DNA from: Pseudalkalibacillus berkeleyi
GTDB taxonomy: Bacteria > Bacillota > Bacilli > Bacillales > Fictibacillaceae
Direction of reading: 5' to 3'
Assembly (NCBI RefSeq): GCF_021608225.1
Contig: NZ_JAKIJS010000001.1
Location: 310,001-374,000, forward strand
DNA: 64,000 bases
The translations under genes were made by a program, and so were the position numbers. Each line of letters opens with the position of its first letter. The first letter of the stretch is position 1. Under the pieces are notes generated by a model. The model was not told the DNA's origin. It did no database searches and was given only the letters and a program-made list of their open reading frames with translations. Positions 28,847 through 37,419 of the stretch are shown here, piece after piece.

Positions 28847-29459
28847 TCATGCAGTACTAAGGGATGGATTGTCGAATATCTTTGAAATGGAAGATGACAT
28901 TAATGTTGTGGGTGAAGCTGTTAGTGGAAATGAAGCGCTAGAATCTATAGCGGAAATCAATCCAGATGTCGTATTACTTGATATCAATTTACCCGATAAA
29001 AATGGGGTAGAGCTGACGTCCATACTGAAGAAGGATTACCCAGATGTTAAAGTGCTCATCTTAACGATGCATAGCCACGATGAGTATTTCATGGCTGCCA
29101 TTCGGGAAGGGGCGGATGGTTACTTGCTGAAGGATGCACCATCTATACAAGTAGTTGAAGCGATCCGAACGGTTGCAAAAGGTGAATCAGTCATTGACCC
29201 ATCACTTACGAAAAAGTTACTCGGTTTCTACAACCAAAAGAATGACCCAACGGATAAGAATGAATTGACCGACCGAGAAAAAGAAGTGCTTCTCTGTCTC
29301 GTTGAAGGCCTAAGCAATAAAGAAATTGGAGAAAAGCTGTATATAAGTGACAAGACCGTTAAGATTCATGTGAGTAAAATCTTTCGGAAGATTAACGTGA
29401 AAAGCCGATCTCAAGCGGTTATCTACGCCGTGCAAAATCAGCTCGTACCGTTGCCGTAA
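28821..29459 (+). CDS. NarL/LuxR-type response regulator
   Basis: 212 residues. Receiver domain with acidic DDHAV at the N-terminus, phospho-acceptor Asp54 in VVLLDINLP, switch residues LTMHS and LLKDA; C-terminal LuxR-type helix-turn-helix with LTDREKEVLLCLVEGLSNKEIGEKLYISDKTVKIHVSKIF. Starts within the end of the kinase gene and is followed by a strong terminator. No target operon can be named. Confidence 0.95.
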   Translation: MINVMLVDDHAVLRDGLSNIFEMEDDINVVGEAVSGNEALESIAEINPDVVLLDINLPDKNGVELTSILKKDYPDVKVLILTMHSHDEYFMAAIREGADGYLLKDAPSIQVVEAIRTVAKGESVIDPSLTKKLLGFYNQKNDPTDKNELTDREKEVLLCLVEGLSNKEIGEKLYISDKTVKIHVSKIFRKINVKSRSQAVIYAVQNQLVPLP

Positions 29460-29475
29460 TCATATAAGAGGAAAG

Positions 29476-29507
29476 CACCCATCTGATTTTAGATGGGTGT
29501 TTTTTTG
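29476..29507 (+). terminator. Rho-independent terminator
   Basis: Stem CACCCATCT/AGATGGGTG, loop GATTTT, then T7. Ends the two-component operon. Confidence 0.9.
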
Positions 29508-29691
29508 TGGATAATATATTCATTACACACTTATAATTGAATACTACTTTTTCTCATGCTGTATAACTTTTGTACGACCCCGAATAGTGCAAATGAAAAA
29601 AAGAATAAGCCATTCGCGTAATAGTCAAATGAACATCGTCAGAGGATAATAGAAGTATAGAATTTTTATACTATTCTGACGGGGAGGATAC

Positions 29692-32160
29692 ATGATCATG
29701 AGGAAAGTCTTTTCAGTATTGCTCGCGATTGCAATCGTATTTCCACTATTATTCACACAGGTGCCAAATGCGAATGCGCAATCCGGAGCAACGATAGACC
29801 CATTACTTACGGAGAAATTAGCAAATACAACAGGTGCAGTTCAGGTCATCGTCACCTTTGAAGGTGATGGAAAACCGACTGCAGAACAGCTGGACATCTT
29901 AGAGGCAGCAGGAGTAAACACGGGAATTACAATGAATGCTTTACCGATCGCGGGAGTCCTAGCGACGAAAGCACAAGTCGATGCATTAGCTTCAAATTCT
30001 GAAATCCGTTCACTTTATTTGAATGAAAAAGTGAAGTACTACAACGCGGACGCAACAGAAATAACGGGCGTTGATAAAGCTAGAATCGACGCAAAAATGA
30101 CGAAGGAAAACGGTGGCATGCCTGTATCAGGTAAAGGTGTCGGTGTCGTCGTGAACGATAGTGGAGTAGATGGAACGCACAAGGACCATCAATTACGCAA
30201 AAACCTCGTGCAAAATGTTCTAGGAAGCACGAACCTTAACAGCATTGTCTCAGGTGTCATTCCAATTACGTACACAGAAGATGTGCCGAATACCGATACG
30301 AACTCTGGACACGGTACGCACGTTGCCGGAACAGTTGGTGGAACAGGCGCAATGTCAGGTGGAAAATATGAAGGAGCTGCACCAGGAGCTGACCTAATCG
30401 GTTATGGAACAGGTGGTGCATTGTTCGTCCTTGATGGAATCGGTGGTTTTGACTACGCAATTTCACACCAAGAGAAATACAACATCGGATTAATCACGAA
30501 CTCTTGGGGATCTTCTGGCGGGTTTGATCCAGATCACCCAGTCAATGTTGCAAGTAAAGAAGCATACGACAGAGGGATTACGGTACTTTTTGCAGCAGGA
30601 AATGAAGGCCCTGGTGAAGATACGCACAACCCTTACTCAAAAGCACCTTGGGTCATTTCAGTAGCAGCAGGGGTGAAGGATGGATCGCTCGCAGATTTCT
30701 CATCTCGTGGTACAAAAGGTGTTGGTGGAACATTTACAGTAGACGGTGAAGAATGGACGTGGGTAGACCAGCCAACAATTACTGCACCTGGTGTAGATAT
30801 CATCTCAACTCGCGTCATTGCACCCGTATCTTCTTTAGCATTAGCAGATGATGCAGAACAGATTGAATCAGCGCATCTACCGTATTACACATTAATGAGC
30901 GGAACGTCGATGGCAACACCGCACGTTGCTGGTATCGTTGCATTGATGCTTGAAGCAAATCAGAATTTGACGCCAGATGAGATTAAGACAATTTTACAAG
31001 ATACAGCGACAAACATGCCTGGATATGAAGCTTGGGAAGTTGGCGCAGGCTATGTCAATGCATATAACGCAGTGGATCAAGCAATGTTCGGAACAGAATA
31101 CGGAAAGACGACGAACATGAATCAAGACTTTAATAGTTCTGCAGATTCAGAGATTGAACGCGAGGAATTTTCGGTTGACTATAATCCTGCAACACTTGTA
31201 TCAGATAATCAGCACGAGTTCACAGTCGAAGAAGGATTAACGAGCTTAGTAGCTAAAGTAAACGGAAAAGGAATACTAGAAGAAACAGGTAACCCGATTA
31301 ACTTGGTGCTCATCTCACCAGATGGAACGGAGTACAGCTCAGGAATCAGCCTACTATTTACACTTTACACAGATCGTACAGTTTCGGTTAACGCACCGAT
31401 GGCTGGAACGTGGAAAGCGGAAATCAGAGGGATTCGCGGAGCTGAAGAAAACCCAGTTGGATCAGGAACACCTGAGAATGTAAAAGGAACACTCACGTAC
31501 AAATCAGTTAGCGGTTTTACGGGACTTAATGATATAGAAGGACACCCCGCAGCAGCCGCAATCAAAACGAGTGTAAATGAAAGATTAGTAGATGGATTAG
31601 CTAATGGTTCATATCTGCCAGATGCTAACTTACTAAGAAAAGAAATGGCAAAATACTTGGTGATGGGAGCAGAAATCCGACAACAGCTTCCAGCTGAAAG
31701 TACGATATCAGATGTAAACGTTGCTGATCAGCCATTTGTTGAAGCAGTTGTTGCAAAAGGTGCAGCACTCAAGGGTGGATCTTATGAAACGAACGGTGTT
31801 ATGAAAGCAACGTCTAGTTCTTTCAATCCGAATGGAACAGTTTCAAAAGCTGAGGTCGCTTACTCACTTGTCCAAAGCTTAGGTTTACAAGAACAAGCGG
31901 AAGGTCATGAAGGAGATGTCACTGTACAGTATGGTGATGAGCGCTTAATGATCGAGGATGCTTCAGATATCCCAGCAGAGTTGAAAGGCTATGTTCAACT
32001 AGCTTTGGATTTGAATATCTTGAACGCAAAGTTTAACGTCACGCAAAGACCTTACGATCATGAACCAACCGTACACGCAACGTTCGCACCGAACGAAACT
32101 GTAAAACGCGGTGACTTTGCAGTTGCAATCTCCCGCTACTTCAATGCGTACCATCAATAA
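29692..32160 (+). CDS. Secreted subtilisin-like serine protease (S8) with SLH-like tail
   Basis: 822 residues. Signal peptide (about 1-30), an inhibitor-I9-type propeptide (about 45-120), then the S8 catalytic domain with Asp156 (VVVNDSGVDGTH), His207 (NSGHGTHVAGT), oxyanion Asn in TNSWGSSGG, and Ser406 (SGTSMATPHVAG). A beta-rich domain follows, then a C-terminal third with SLH-like repeats (HPAAAAIKTSVNERLVDGLANGSYLPDANLLRKEMAKYL; VKRGDFAVAISRYF), suggesting attachment to cell-wall polymers. GGGGAGGA precedes the first ATG. Monocistronic and terminator-flanked. Confidence 0.9.
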   Translation: MIMRKVFSVLLAIAIVFPLLFTQVPNANAQSGATIDPLLTEKLANTTGAVQVIVTFEGDGKPTAEQLDILEAAGVNTGITMNALPIAGVLATKAQVDALASNSEIRSLYLNEKVKYYNADATEITGVDKARIDAKMTKENGGMPVSGKGVGVVVNDSGVDGTHKDHQLRKNLVQNVLGSTNLNSIVSGVIPITYTEDVPNTDTNSGHGTHVAGTVGGTGAMSGGKYEGAAPGADLIGYGTGGALFVLDGIGGFDYAISHQEKYNIGLITNSWGSSGGFDPDHPVNVASKEAYDRGITVLFAAGNEGPGEDTHNPYSKAPWVISVAAGVKDGSLADFSSRGTKGVGGTFTVDGEEWTWVDQPTITAPGVDIISTRVIAPVSSLALADDAEQIESAHLPYYTLMSGTSMATPHVAGIVALMLEANQNLTPDEIKTILQDTATNMPGYEAWEVGAGYVNAYNAVDQAMFGTEYGKTTNMNQDFNSSADSEIEREEFSVDYNPATLVSDNQHEFTVEEGLTSLVAKVNGKGILEETGNPINLVLISPDGTEYSSGISLLFTLYTDRTVSVNAPMAGTWKAEIRGIRGAEENPVGSGTPENVKGTLTYKSVSGFTGLNDIEGHPAAAAIKTSVNERLVDGLANGSYLPDANLLRKEMAKYLVMGAEIRQQLPAESTISDVNVADQPFVEAVVAKGAALKGGSYETNGVMKATSSSFNPNGTVSKAEVAYSLVQSLGLQEQAEGHEGDVTVQYGDERLMIEDASDIPAELKGYVQLALDLNILNAKFNVTQRPYDHEPTVHATFAPNETVKRGDFAVAISRYFNAYHQ

Positions 32161-32164
32161 TTGT

Positions 32165-32198
32165 AAAACTCAGCCCAAAACAATTGGGCTGAGTTTTT
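32165..32198. terminator. Bidirectional terminator
   Basis: Perfect stem AAAACTCAGCCCAA/TTGGGCTGAGTTTT, loop ACAAC-type, between convergent protease and PlcR-like genes. Confidence 0.85.
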
Positions 32199-33096
32199 AA
32201 TTTGAAGGTAAGATTGCAGTAGAGTTTGACTTCAAATAATTATTTTGAATGAGAGTAACATACGATTTTTTATTCTGAAGGCTGAATACCTGTATAGCTT
32301 TCTGAAAGGATTCCTGTGCAAGAGATAAATGATTCAGCTTATGATAGTTCCGTCCGACCTGGAAATAAAGTTCACCAATTAAGTAGAAACTTTCATTTTC
32401 TATACATGATTGGATTCCTTCTTTTGCAATACTAATTGATTCATTATATTTTTCTAAGTTGGTTAATGCGTTTGAATAGTTATAACATAGTCGTGAAAAC
32501 ACTTTTTTTTCATTTTTAAAGGGAAGGCGTTTATATTGAATGAGTGCCTTTTGAAACGTTTCATCTGCTAAATTGTATTGCTCCGTTTCTAAATATATAA
32601 TACCTATGCTATTCAGAATTTCTAGTTCACGTTCTATATAATAATCTTTGCTATGATTGGTCATTTCTAGAGAATTATTTAGTAGTTCAATAGCCCTTTT
32701 GGCATCATTATTTACATGATAAATACATATCCCTTCATGCCATCTCAGCAATTGTTTCATTGCTAAATTGTTCTGGAACAATGGGTTATTCTTTTCTGAA
32801 CGAATCATCCGTTGTAAATTTACATAGTCTTTTTTTCTTACGGCGTTTCGTAGAAAATAGAAAAAATCATCTATGTATTCGTAATTATTACTTTCACTAC
32901 TTTCAAAGAAATAATCAATCTTCACACCTAATTTCTTTGAAATATGATATAAAGTATTTGCTAGAGGAGCGGTCTGGTTGTTTTCAATCTTACTAATCTC
33001 AGCTTGTGTGCAGATACCTTTACATAACTCCTTTTGAGAGATTCCCATAGTCTTCCGCAATTTTCTTACCTCTTCACCCACCATAATGAAATCCAT
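32197..33096 (-). CDS. PlcR/NprR-like peptide-sensing transcription factor
   Basis: 299 residues from ATG 33096 (AGGGGGGAAG upstream; the longer frame has no ribosome site). N-terminal helix-turn-helix EEVRKLRKTMGISQKELCKGICTQAEISKIENNQ, then a helical array of TPR-like repeats (for example LNSIGIIYLETEQYNLADETFQKAL and LIGELYFQVGRNYHKLNHLSLAQESFQKAI). This is the RRNPP architecture (Rap, Rgg, NprR, PlcR, PrgX), in which an imported peptide binds the TPR part. A divergent gene for a PapR-like peptide starts 186 bp away, followed by RiPP genes, so it is the likely activator of that locus. Confidence 0.85.
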   Translation of the reverse strand: MDFIMVGEEVRKLRKTMGISQKELCKGICTQAEISKIENNQTAPLANTLYHISKKLGVKIDYFFESSESNNYEYIDDFFYFLRNAVRKKDYVNLQRMIRSEKNNPLFQNNLAMKQLLRWHEGICIYHVNNDAKRAIELLNNSLEMTNHSKDYYIERELEILNSIGIIYLETEQYNLADETFQKALIQYKRLPFKNEKKVFSRLCYNYSNALTNLEKYNESISIAKEGIQSCIENESFYLIGELYFQVGRNYHKLNHLSLAQESFQKAIQVFSLQNKKSYVTLIQNNYLKSNSTAILPSN

Positions 33097-33207
33097 CGAC
33101 TTCCCCCCTAAAACAATATTCATATAATTATATATTGTACCAAAATTTAACGAAAAATTACAAAAATTACGGAAAATACCTGTCAAAATGGTTTGAAAGA
33201 GAAATGT

Positions 33208-33232
33208 ACCTATTACCTAATACCTGTATAAT
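33208..33232 (+). promoter_or_regulatory. Signal-peptide promoter with heptad direct repeats
   Basis: ACCTATT-ACCTAAT-ACCTGTA, three consecutive 7-bp repeats (33208-33228), run into the -10 TATAAT (33227-33232). No -35 is seen at the right distance, so activation by a regulator is likely. The block TGTATAATCAATT recurs in the promoter of the radical SAM gene. Confidence 0.55.
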
Positions 33233-33282
33233 CAATTTAACATCAATTACTTAAGGCTATTTAGTATAGGAGGTGTATATAT

Positions 33283-33432
33283 ATGATTAAGAAACTCATG
33301 ACAAATGTAACGGTTGCGTTAATGGTCGTTGCTTTTTCTACTGGTTCTTTAGATGGCATTGAAGAAATAAAAGTAGAAAAATCTGTTGAGGTAGATATAC
33401 TTTCTGATGAGAAATTACCACCAGAGCACTAA
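33283..33432 (+). CDS. PapR-like secreted signal peptide precursor
   Basis: 49 residues, MIKKLMTNVTVALMVVAFSTGSL as basic-plus-hydrophobic secretion signal, an acidic middle, and the C-terminus EKLPPEH. Size, architecture and C-terminal LPxE pattern resemble PapR of the Bacillus cereus group, whose end is ADLPFEF or a variant. AGGAGGTG lies 7 nt before the ATG. It is divergent from the PlcR-like regulator, whereas papR normally follows plcR on the same strand. Mature heptapeptide is predicted from the C-terminus. Function is inferred from architecture and neighbours. Confidence 0.75.
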   Translation: MIKKLMTNVTVALMVVAFSTGSLDGIEEIKVEKSVEVDILSDEKLPPEH

Positions 33433-33532
33433 ATGCATGTAATAGTTTGTTTACGTAATAAACCTTACAATACATAAAAGGCAACTGCTAAATAACATAA
33501 TTTTTGCCTTTATGATAAAGGTGGTAAATGTT

Positions 33533-33697
33533 GTGGCGGAAAATAATAAATCTTTAACTCCAGAAGCATTTAAGGTAAATGAAAATGGTAAAGTTATAGT
33601 TAACGATGCTCGATTGATTGATTTGATTAGAGCGAGTGTCGATGAAGCCAATACAGGCAAAAGAGGGATTGCGCCTGATCTTTCAATAAAGCCTTAA
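33533..33697 (+). CDS. RiPP precursor peptide 1
   Basis: 54 residues from GTG 33533 (AAAGGTGG 8 nt upstream; an upstream ATG at 33512 lacks a site). The leader SLTPEAFKVNENGKVIVNDARLIDLI is shared with precursor 2, where SLTP, FKVNENG, D, L and the D-I-A-DE pattern recur in the same spacing. The C-terminal core differs (GKRGIAPDLSIKP against GEQGIKVSVSVSV). A partial hairpin AAAGGCAA/TTGCCTTT lies between the signal-peptide gene and this one, and a terminator follows. Shared leader with divergent core is the hallmark of RiPP precursor sets. No database family could be checked. Confidence 0.75.
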   Translation: MAENNKSLTPEAFKVNENGKVIVNDARLIDLIRASVDEANTGKRGIAPDLSIKP

Positions 33698-33732
33698 ATT
33701 TTTTATTATTTCTTCATTAAATGTCTAAGTGT

Positions 33733-33760
33733 AACCTCGGAATCGTTCCGGGGTTTTTTA
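33733..33760 (+). terminator. Terminator after precursor 1
   Basis: AACCTCGGAA/TTCCGGGGTT with loop TCG, then T6. It separates signal peptide plus precursor 1 from the radical SAM operon. Confidence 0.8.
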
Positions 33761-33860
33761 CTTTCTGTTTGGTGTATCTAAACAACTATTGAATTTCAAA
33801 ATATTCTTATAATTATTATTAGCATAGAAAATAGGAGGAAACCAGATGTTACATAGGTGA

Positions 33861-33917
33861 GGGTCTTGTATAGAACTATAGACCCAAAAAATATATTTTT
33901 GCACTGACATGTATAAT
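33861..33917 (+). promoter_or_regulatory. Radical SAM operon promoter with palindrome
   Basis: GGGTC-TTG-TATAG-AA-CTATA-GACCC (33861-33885) is an interrupted palindrome centred about 40 bp upstream of the -10 TATAAT (33912-33917), followed by AAAAATATATTTTT, another palindrome. No -35 is seen. TGTATAATCAATT matches the signal-peptide promoter, so common control by the PlcR-like protein is plausible. Confidence 0.5.
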
Positions 33918-33963
33918 CAATTCAAGAGATTAGAGATAAGTCTATATGGGAAGGTGAATATTT

Positions 33964-35880
33964 TTGAGAGTAGCGCTGATAAACATGCCGTTTGGATCGA
34001 TATACAGACCTTCAATAGGTTTAAGTTTACTTAAGTCTGGATTAGAAAATAATGACATTGATTGTGATATTCATTATCTGAATCTGAAATTTGCTGACAT
34101 GGTTTCACCAGAATTATATAATGCCATTTCTGAAGGTCATACATTTTCAAGTAATGCGTTAGCGGGTGAAATGGTTTTCTCTAAATCGTTATTCGGGAAA
34201 GACACACTAGATTCTTATATCAAAGAAGCAAAAGTGAAGTTAGGCAACCCGAGTGAAGATTTTGAGATTATCTATGAGATACAATCACATGTTGAATCCT
34301 TCATGGAAGCTTGCTTAACAGAAATTGATTGGAGTAAGTATTCAGTAATTGGGTTTACAAGTGTCTTTGAACAGAATGTAGCTTCAATAAGCTTCGCGAA
34401 AAGACTGAAAGAAAAGTACCCAGAGAAATTCATTATTTTTGGTGGAGCGAACTGTGAAGAAACAATGGGAACAGAGTTAATTCGTCAGTTTTCATTTATC
34501 GATGCGATATGTTCTGGAGAAGGTGATGATTCATTTGTAACTTTCATTTCGGAATGGAAAACGAAAAATAACATTCCAAATGTAGGTGGGATATTGTTAC
34601 AAGATGGACTCGAAGATAAAAAAGAGAGAGAAACCCCTAGATCTAAATCAATAGTCAACCTTGATAACTTACCATACCCTGATTATTCAGATTATTTTGA
34701 ACAATTTGTCGAGTGCCATTACGGAGATCAGGTGGAAAATTCACGTTTTCTTTTTGAATCCTCTAGAGGATGTTGGTGGGGACAAAAGCACCACTGTGTA
34801 TTTTGCGGTCTTAATGGCACAAATATGAACTTCCGAAGCAAGTCGGCAGATAGAGCGTTGGAAGAGCTTATGTACTTGAGTAATAAATATAAAGACTATA
34901 CCACAAAGGCTTCCGCAGTAGATAACATCATAGACATGGCTTATTTCAAAAGCTTATTGCCAGAACTGAAAGAAAAAGGGCTCGATTTGGATATGTTTTA
35001 TGAAACCAAAGCAAATTTGAAAAAAAGTCAAATCGAACTTTTCAGAGATGCAAACTTTAGAACGATCCAACCCGGCATTGAGAGTCTTCAAACTTCTGTC
35101 CTTAAGCTTATGAATAAAGGTGTCACTATGCTACAAAATATCCAACTTTTGAAATGGTCCAAAGAATTTGGTGTCCTACCGATATGGAATATTCTATATG
35201 GTTTCCCGAAAGAAGACCCTGAAGAATATCAACGTTTGCCTGAATTGGTTAATAAAATTACACATTTGACACCTCCAGGGAGTGTTGCTCAAATACGGCT
35301 TGATCGGTTTAGTCCATATTTTAACAATTATAAGGAGAACGGACTCACTTCTGTACGAGCCATGTGGCCCTATAAGCATATTTACAGTGGGATAGAGGAA
35401 AATTCAGTTGATAGAATTGCCTATCATTTTGACTATGATTATTCAGAACCACGTGATCCACTGGCTTATACCAGCGATTTGCGTAAAGCAGTATCTTCAT
35501 GGCGGGAGTTTCATTCCAACAGCGATTTATTTTTTGTTGATAAGGAAAATGGCTTGATCGTTGTGGATATGAGAGATTCAGAGAATATTGAAATCACCGT
35601 TTTGAAAGATGAGGAACGTTTGTTGTTCATGTCATTAGATGCGGCTAAAAGTCTATCAAATGCTCATAAAGAGGTTCAAAAAGCAGGGTACGACATTTCC
35701 TTAGAGGAAGCTTCTTCCATTGTGGAAGGATTTATCCAAAAATCATTAGTATTAGAGGAAGATGGAAGGTTCATAAGTTTGGCTCTAAATACCTCCATTT
35801 ATAGTCCGAAAAAAGCATCTCTTATCCGTCTTTCTGAATGGAATAAGAAAAAAACAGAAAAAACAGCCGTATACGCTTAA
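33964..35880 (+). CDS. RiPP maturation radical SAM protein 1
   Basis: 638 residues. N-terminal cobalamin-binding-like part (MPFGSIYRPSIGLSLLKSGLE; IGFTSVFEQNVASI; IIFGGANCEETMG; GEGDDSF), then radical SAM domain with the characteristic SSRGCWWGQKHHCVFCGLNG, whose Cys270, Cys278 and Cys281 form a Cx7CxxC cluster site, as in the RiPP maturation radical SAM protein 1 family (TIGR03975-like). TTG start with GGAAGGTGA at 6-7 nt. It heads an operon with precursor 2, the M16 peptidase, an ArsR-like protein and the HExxH protein. Expected role: C-C, C-S or methyl modification of the precursor core; the reaction cannot be read from sequence. Confidence 0.85.
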   Translation: MRVALINMPFGSIYRPSIGLSLLKSGLENNDIDCDIHYLNLKFADMVSPELYNAISEGHTFSSNALAGEMVFSKSLFGKDTLDSYIKEAKVKLGNPSEDFEIIYEIQSHVESFMEACLTEIDWSKYSVIGFTSVFEQNVASISFAKRLKEKYPEKFIIFGGANCEETMGTELIRQFSFIDAICSGEGDDSFVTFISEWKTKNNIPNVGGILLQDGLEDKKERETPRSKSIVNLDNLPYPDYSDYFEQFVECHYGDQVENSRFLFESSRGCWWGQKHHCVFCGLNGTNMNFRSKSADRALEELMYLSNKYKDYTTKASAVDNIIDMAYFKSLLPELKEKGLDLDMFYETKANLKKSQIELFRDANFRTIQPGIESLQTSVLKLMNKGVTMLQNIQLLKWSKEFGVLPIWNILYGFPKEDPEEYQRLPELVNKITHLTPPGSVAQIRLDRFSPYFNNYKENGLTSVRAMWPYKHIYSGIEENSVDRIAYHFDYDYSEPRDPLAYTSDLRKAVSSWREFHSNSDLFFVDKENGLIVVDMRDSENIEITVLKDEERLLFMSLDAAKSLSNAHKEVQKAGYDISLEEASSIVEGFIQKSLVLEEDGRFISLALNTSIYSPKKASLIRLSEWNKKKTEKTAVYA

Positions 35881-35902
35881 AATTGAAAGGAGGTGAATGA
35901 TT

Positions 35903-36067
35903 ATGTCAGAGAAGAAAGTGAGCTTAACGCCGGATGTGTTCAAGGTCAATGAAAATGGTGAAGTAGTTATCAGCGATTCTCAGTTGGTAGATCAAATTGA
36001 AAAAGCTACCGATGAGATGGCTGCTGGAGAACAAGGTATTAAAGTATCGGTATCCGTGAGTGTTTAA
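35903..36067 (+). CDS. RiPP precursor peptide 2 (VSVSVSV core)
   Basis: 54 residues: leader SLTPDVFKVNENGEVVISDSQLVDQI, linker KATDEMAAGEQGI, C-terminus KVSVSVSV. The alternating Val-Ser end is an attractive substrate for a beta-hydroxylase or radical enzyme. AAAGGAGGTG precedes the ATG. It starts 22 nt after the radical SAM stop. A weak hairpin (about 36089-36112) follows, which could set the precursor-to-enzyme ratio. Leader is about 55 percent identical to precursor 1 by eye. Confidence 0.8.
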   Translation: MSEKKVSLTPDVFKVNENGEVVISDSQLVDQIEKATDEMAAGEQGIKVSVSVSV

Positions 36068-36153
36068 GAAAAATCTATTGATAAATTCAGGGGGGGTCAC
36101 TGATTGGCTCCCTAAATCTTTTAATTCATCAAGCATCATAGAGGAGGGATACT

Positions 36154-37404
36154 TTGTATTACGAATATATTTCTAAAGCGATGCTTGAAAACTGTATGAA
36201 AGTGATCGTTAGAAGGACTAAACAATCTAGAAATTTATCTGTTGGTATGTATGTAAATCATGGATCGAAAGATGAAAACAACAAAAATAACGGAATTTCC
36301 CATTTCATTGAACATATGGCATTTAGCCACGAGAATATGAATCCCAATGCAAAGAAGATGGTAGGGAATTTACTGGACAGTGGAGCGTTATATGAAGCAT
36401 TCACTGGAAAAGAGATGACAAGGTGTTGTATTACGTCACAGAGAAAATACCTACCTGATATCATAAAAACATTATCTGAGATAGTGAAGCTTCACAACCT
36501 TCCTGATGAGAGAATTCAACATGAAAGAGCAATCATACTACAGGAGGCGGAAACCTATTTTGCTTCTTCAAAAGTCAAAACCGAACTTGCAGAACGTGCA
36601 CTATGGGGTGAGCGATCTTTAGGTTTATTTGTCATCGGAAACCAAGATAATATTTCTCGATTTACAAAGGAAGAAATAGAAAGCCGATTTAGACAATTTT
36701 ATTCACCTAGTAACACCATGATTGTTATCCAAGGTGATGTCGATCCAGACGAAACAATCGGGCAGATTGCAGAAGCGTTTGATTTTTGGAAAAGTGAAGC
36801 AGTCAGTAACCCGTCACCATTGCTTGAGGTTTCTCCAAGTGTATTAGGAATAGGAAATGCCAATAGAGTCAATTTGACTGCGACATTTGTAGGACCTTCA
36901 TTTCGATCGAGAAAAAGACATGCGATGGCTTTGCTCTCAGACATTTTGGGAGAAGGATTGAAATCACGGTTATTTGTAGAACTTAGAGAAAAAAGAGAGC
37001 TAGTCTATTCGGTATATTCGTATGCACTGAGTTACGGTCTTGGTGGATACATGGCAATTGATTTCAATTGTTCCAAAGAGTCACTCGAAGAAAGTTTTAA
37101 GGTTGTAATGAACATCATCGATGATATTCAAAACAACGGTGTCACAGATGAGGAAATCGAACGTGCACGTGCTTCGCGTATTACCTCGACATTACAGATC
37201 CCTAATGATGCAGTCAGACATTTGAATACAACAGGTCGCTATGCATTATATAACAAAGATTTTTTCGTAGATACTGAAGTTTTTGATTTAATGAGCGTAA
37301 CCAAGGAAGAAGTTAGAGAGATTGCTAGGGAAATGTGTGATCAGTCTAATATGGCTTTGTCTGCACTTGGCACAGATTCTGAGTCACTGGTAACTCTACT
37401 TTAA
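36154..37404 (+). CDS. M16-family metallopeptidase, probable leader peptidase
   Basis: 416 residues. Inverted zinc motif HFIEH at residues 50-54 (His50, Glu53, His54) and a downstream ERAIILQEAE supplying the third ligand, then the C-terminal half with ELREKRELVYSVYSYALSYG carrying the Arg-Tyr pair of single-chain M16B enzymes. Both halves of the active site can be seen, although M16B peptidases usually act as pairs or homodimers. TTG start behind GAGGAGGG. In a RiPP operon it probably removes the precursor leader. It might alternatively degrade leader fragments. Confidence 0.85.
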   Translation: MYYEYISKAMLENCMKVIVRRTKQSRNLSVGMYVNHGSKDENNKNNGISHFIEHMAFSHENMNPNAKKMVGNLLDSGALYEAFTGKEMTRCCITSQRKYLPDIIKTLSEIVKLHNLPDERIQHERAIILQEAETYFASSKVKTELAERALWGERSLGLFVIGNQDNISRFTKEEIESRFRQFYSPSNTMIVIQGDVDPDETIGQIAEAFDFWKSEAVSNPSPLLEVSPSVLGIGNANRVNLTATFVGPSFRSRKRHAMALLSDILGEGLKSRLFVELREKRELVYSVYSYALSYGLGGYMAIDFNCSKESLEESFKVVMNIIDDIQNNGVTDEEIERARASRITSTLQIPNDAVRHLNTTGRYALYNKDFFVDTEVFDLMSVTKEEVREIAREMCDQSNMALSALGTDSESLVTLL

Positions 37405-37419
37405 AAAAGAGGTGGTAAT

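Noticed and set aside
33187-33300. Classical PlcR box upstream of the signal peptide
   Set aside because: No TATGNAN4TNCATA match on either strand; only heptad repeats are present.
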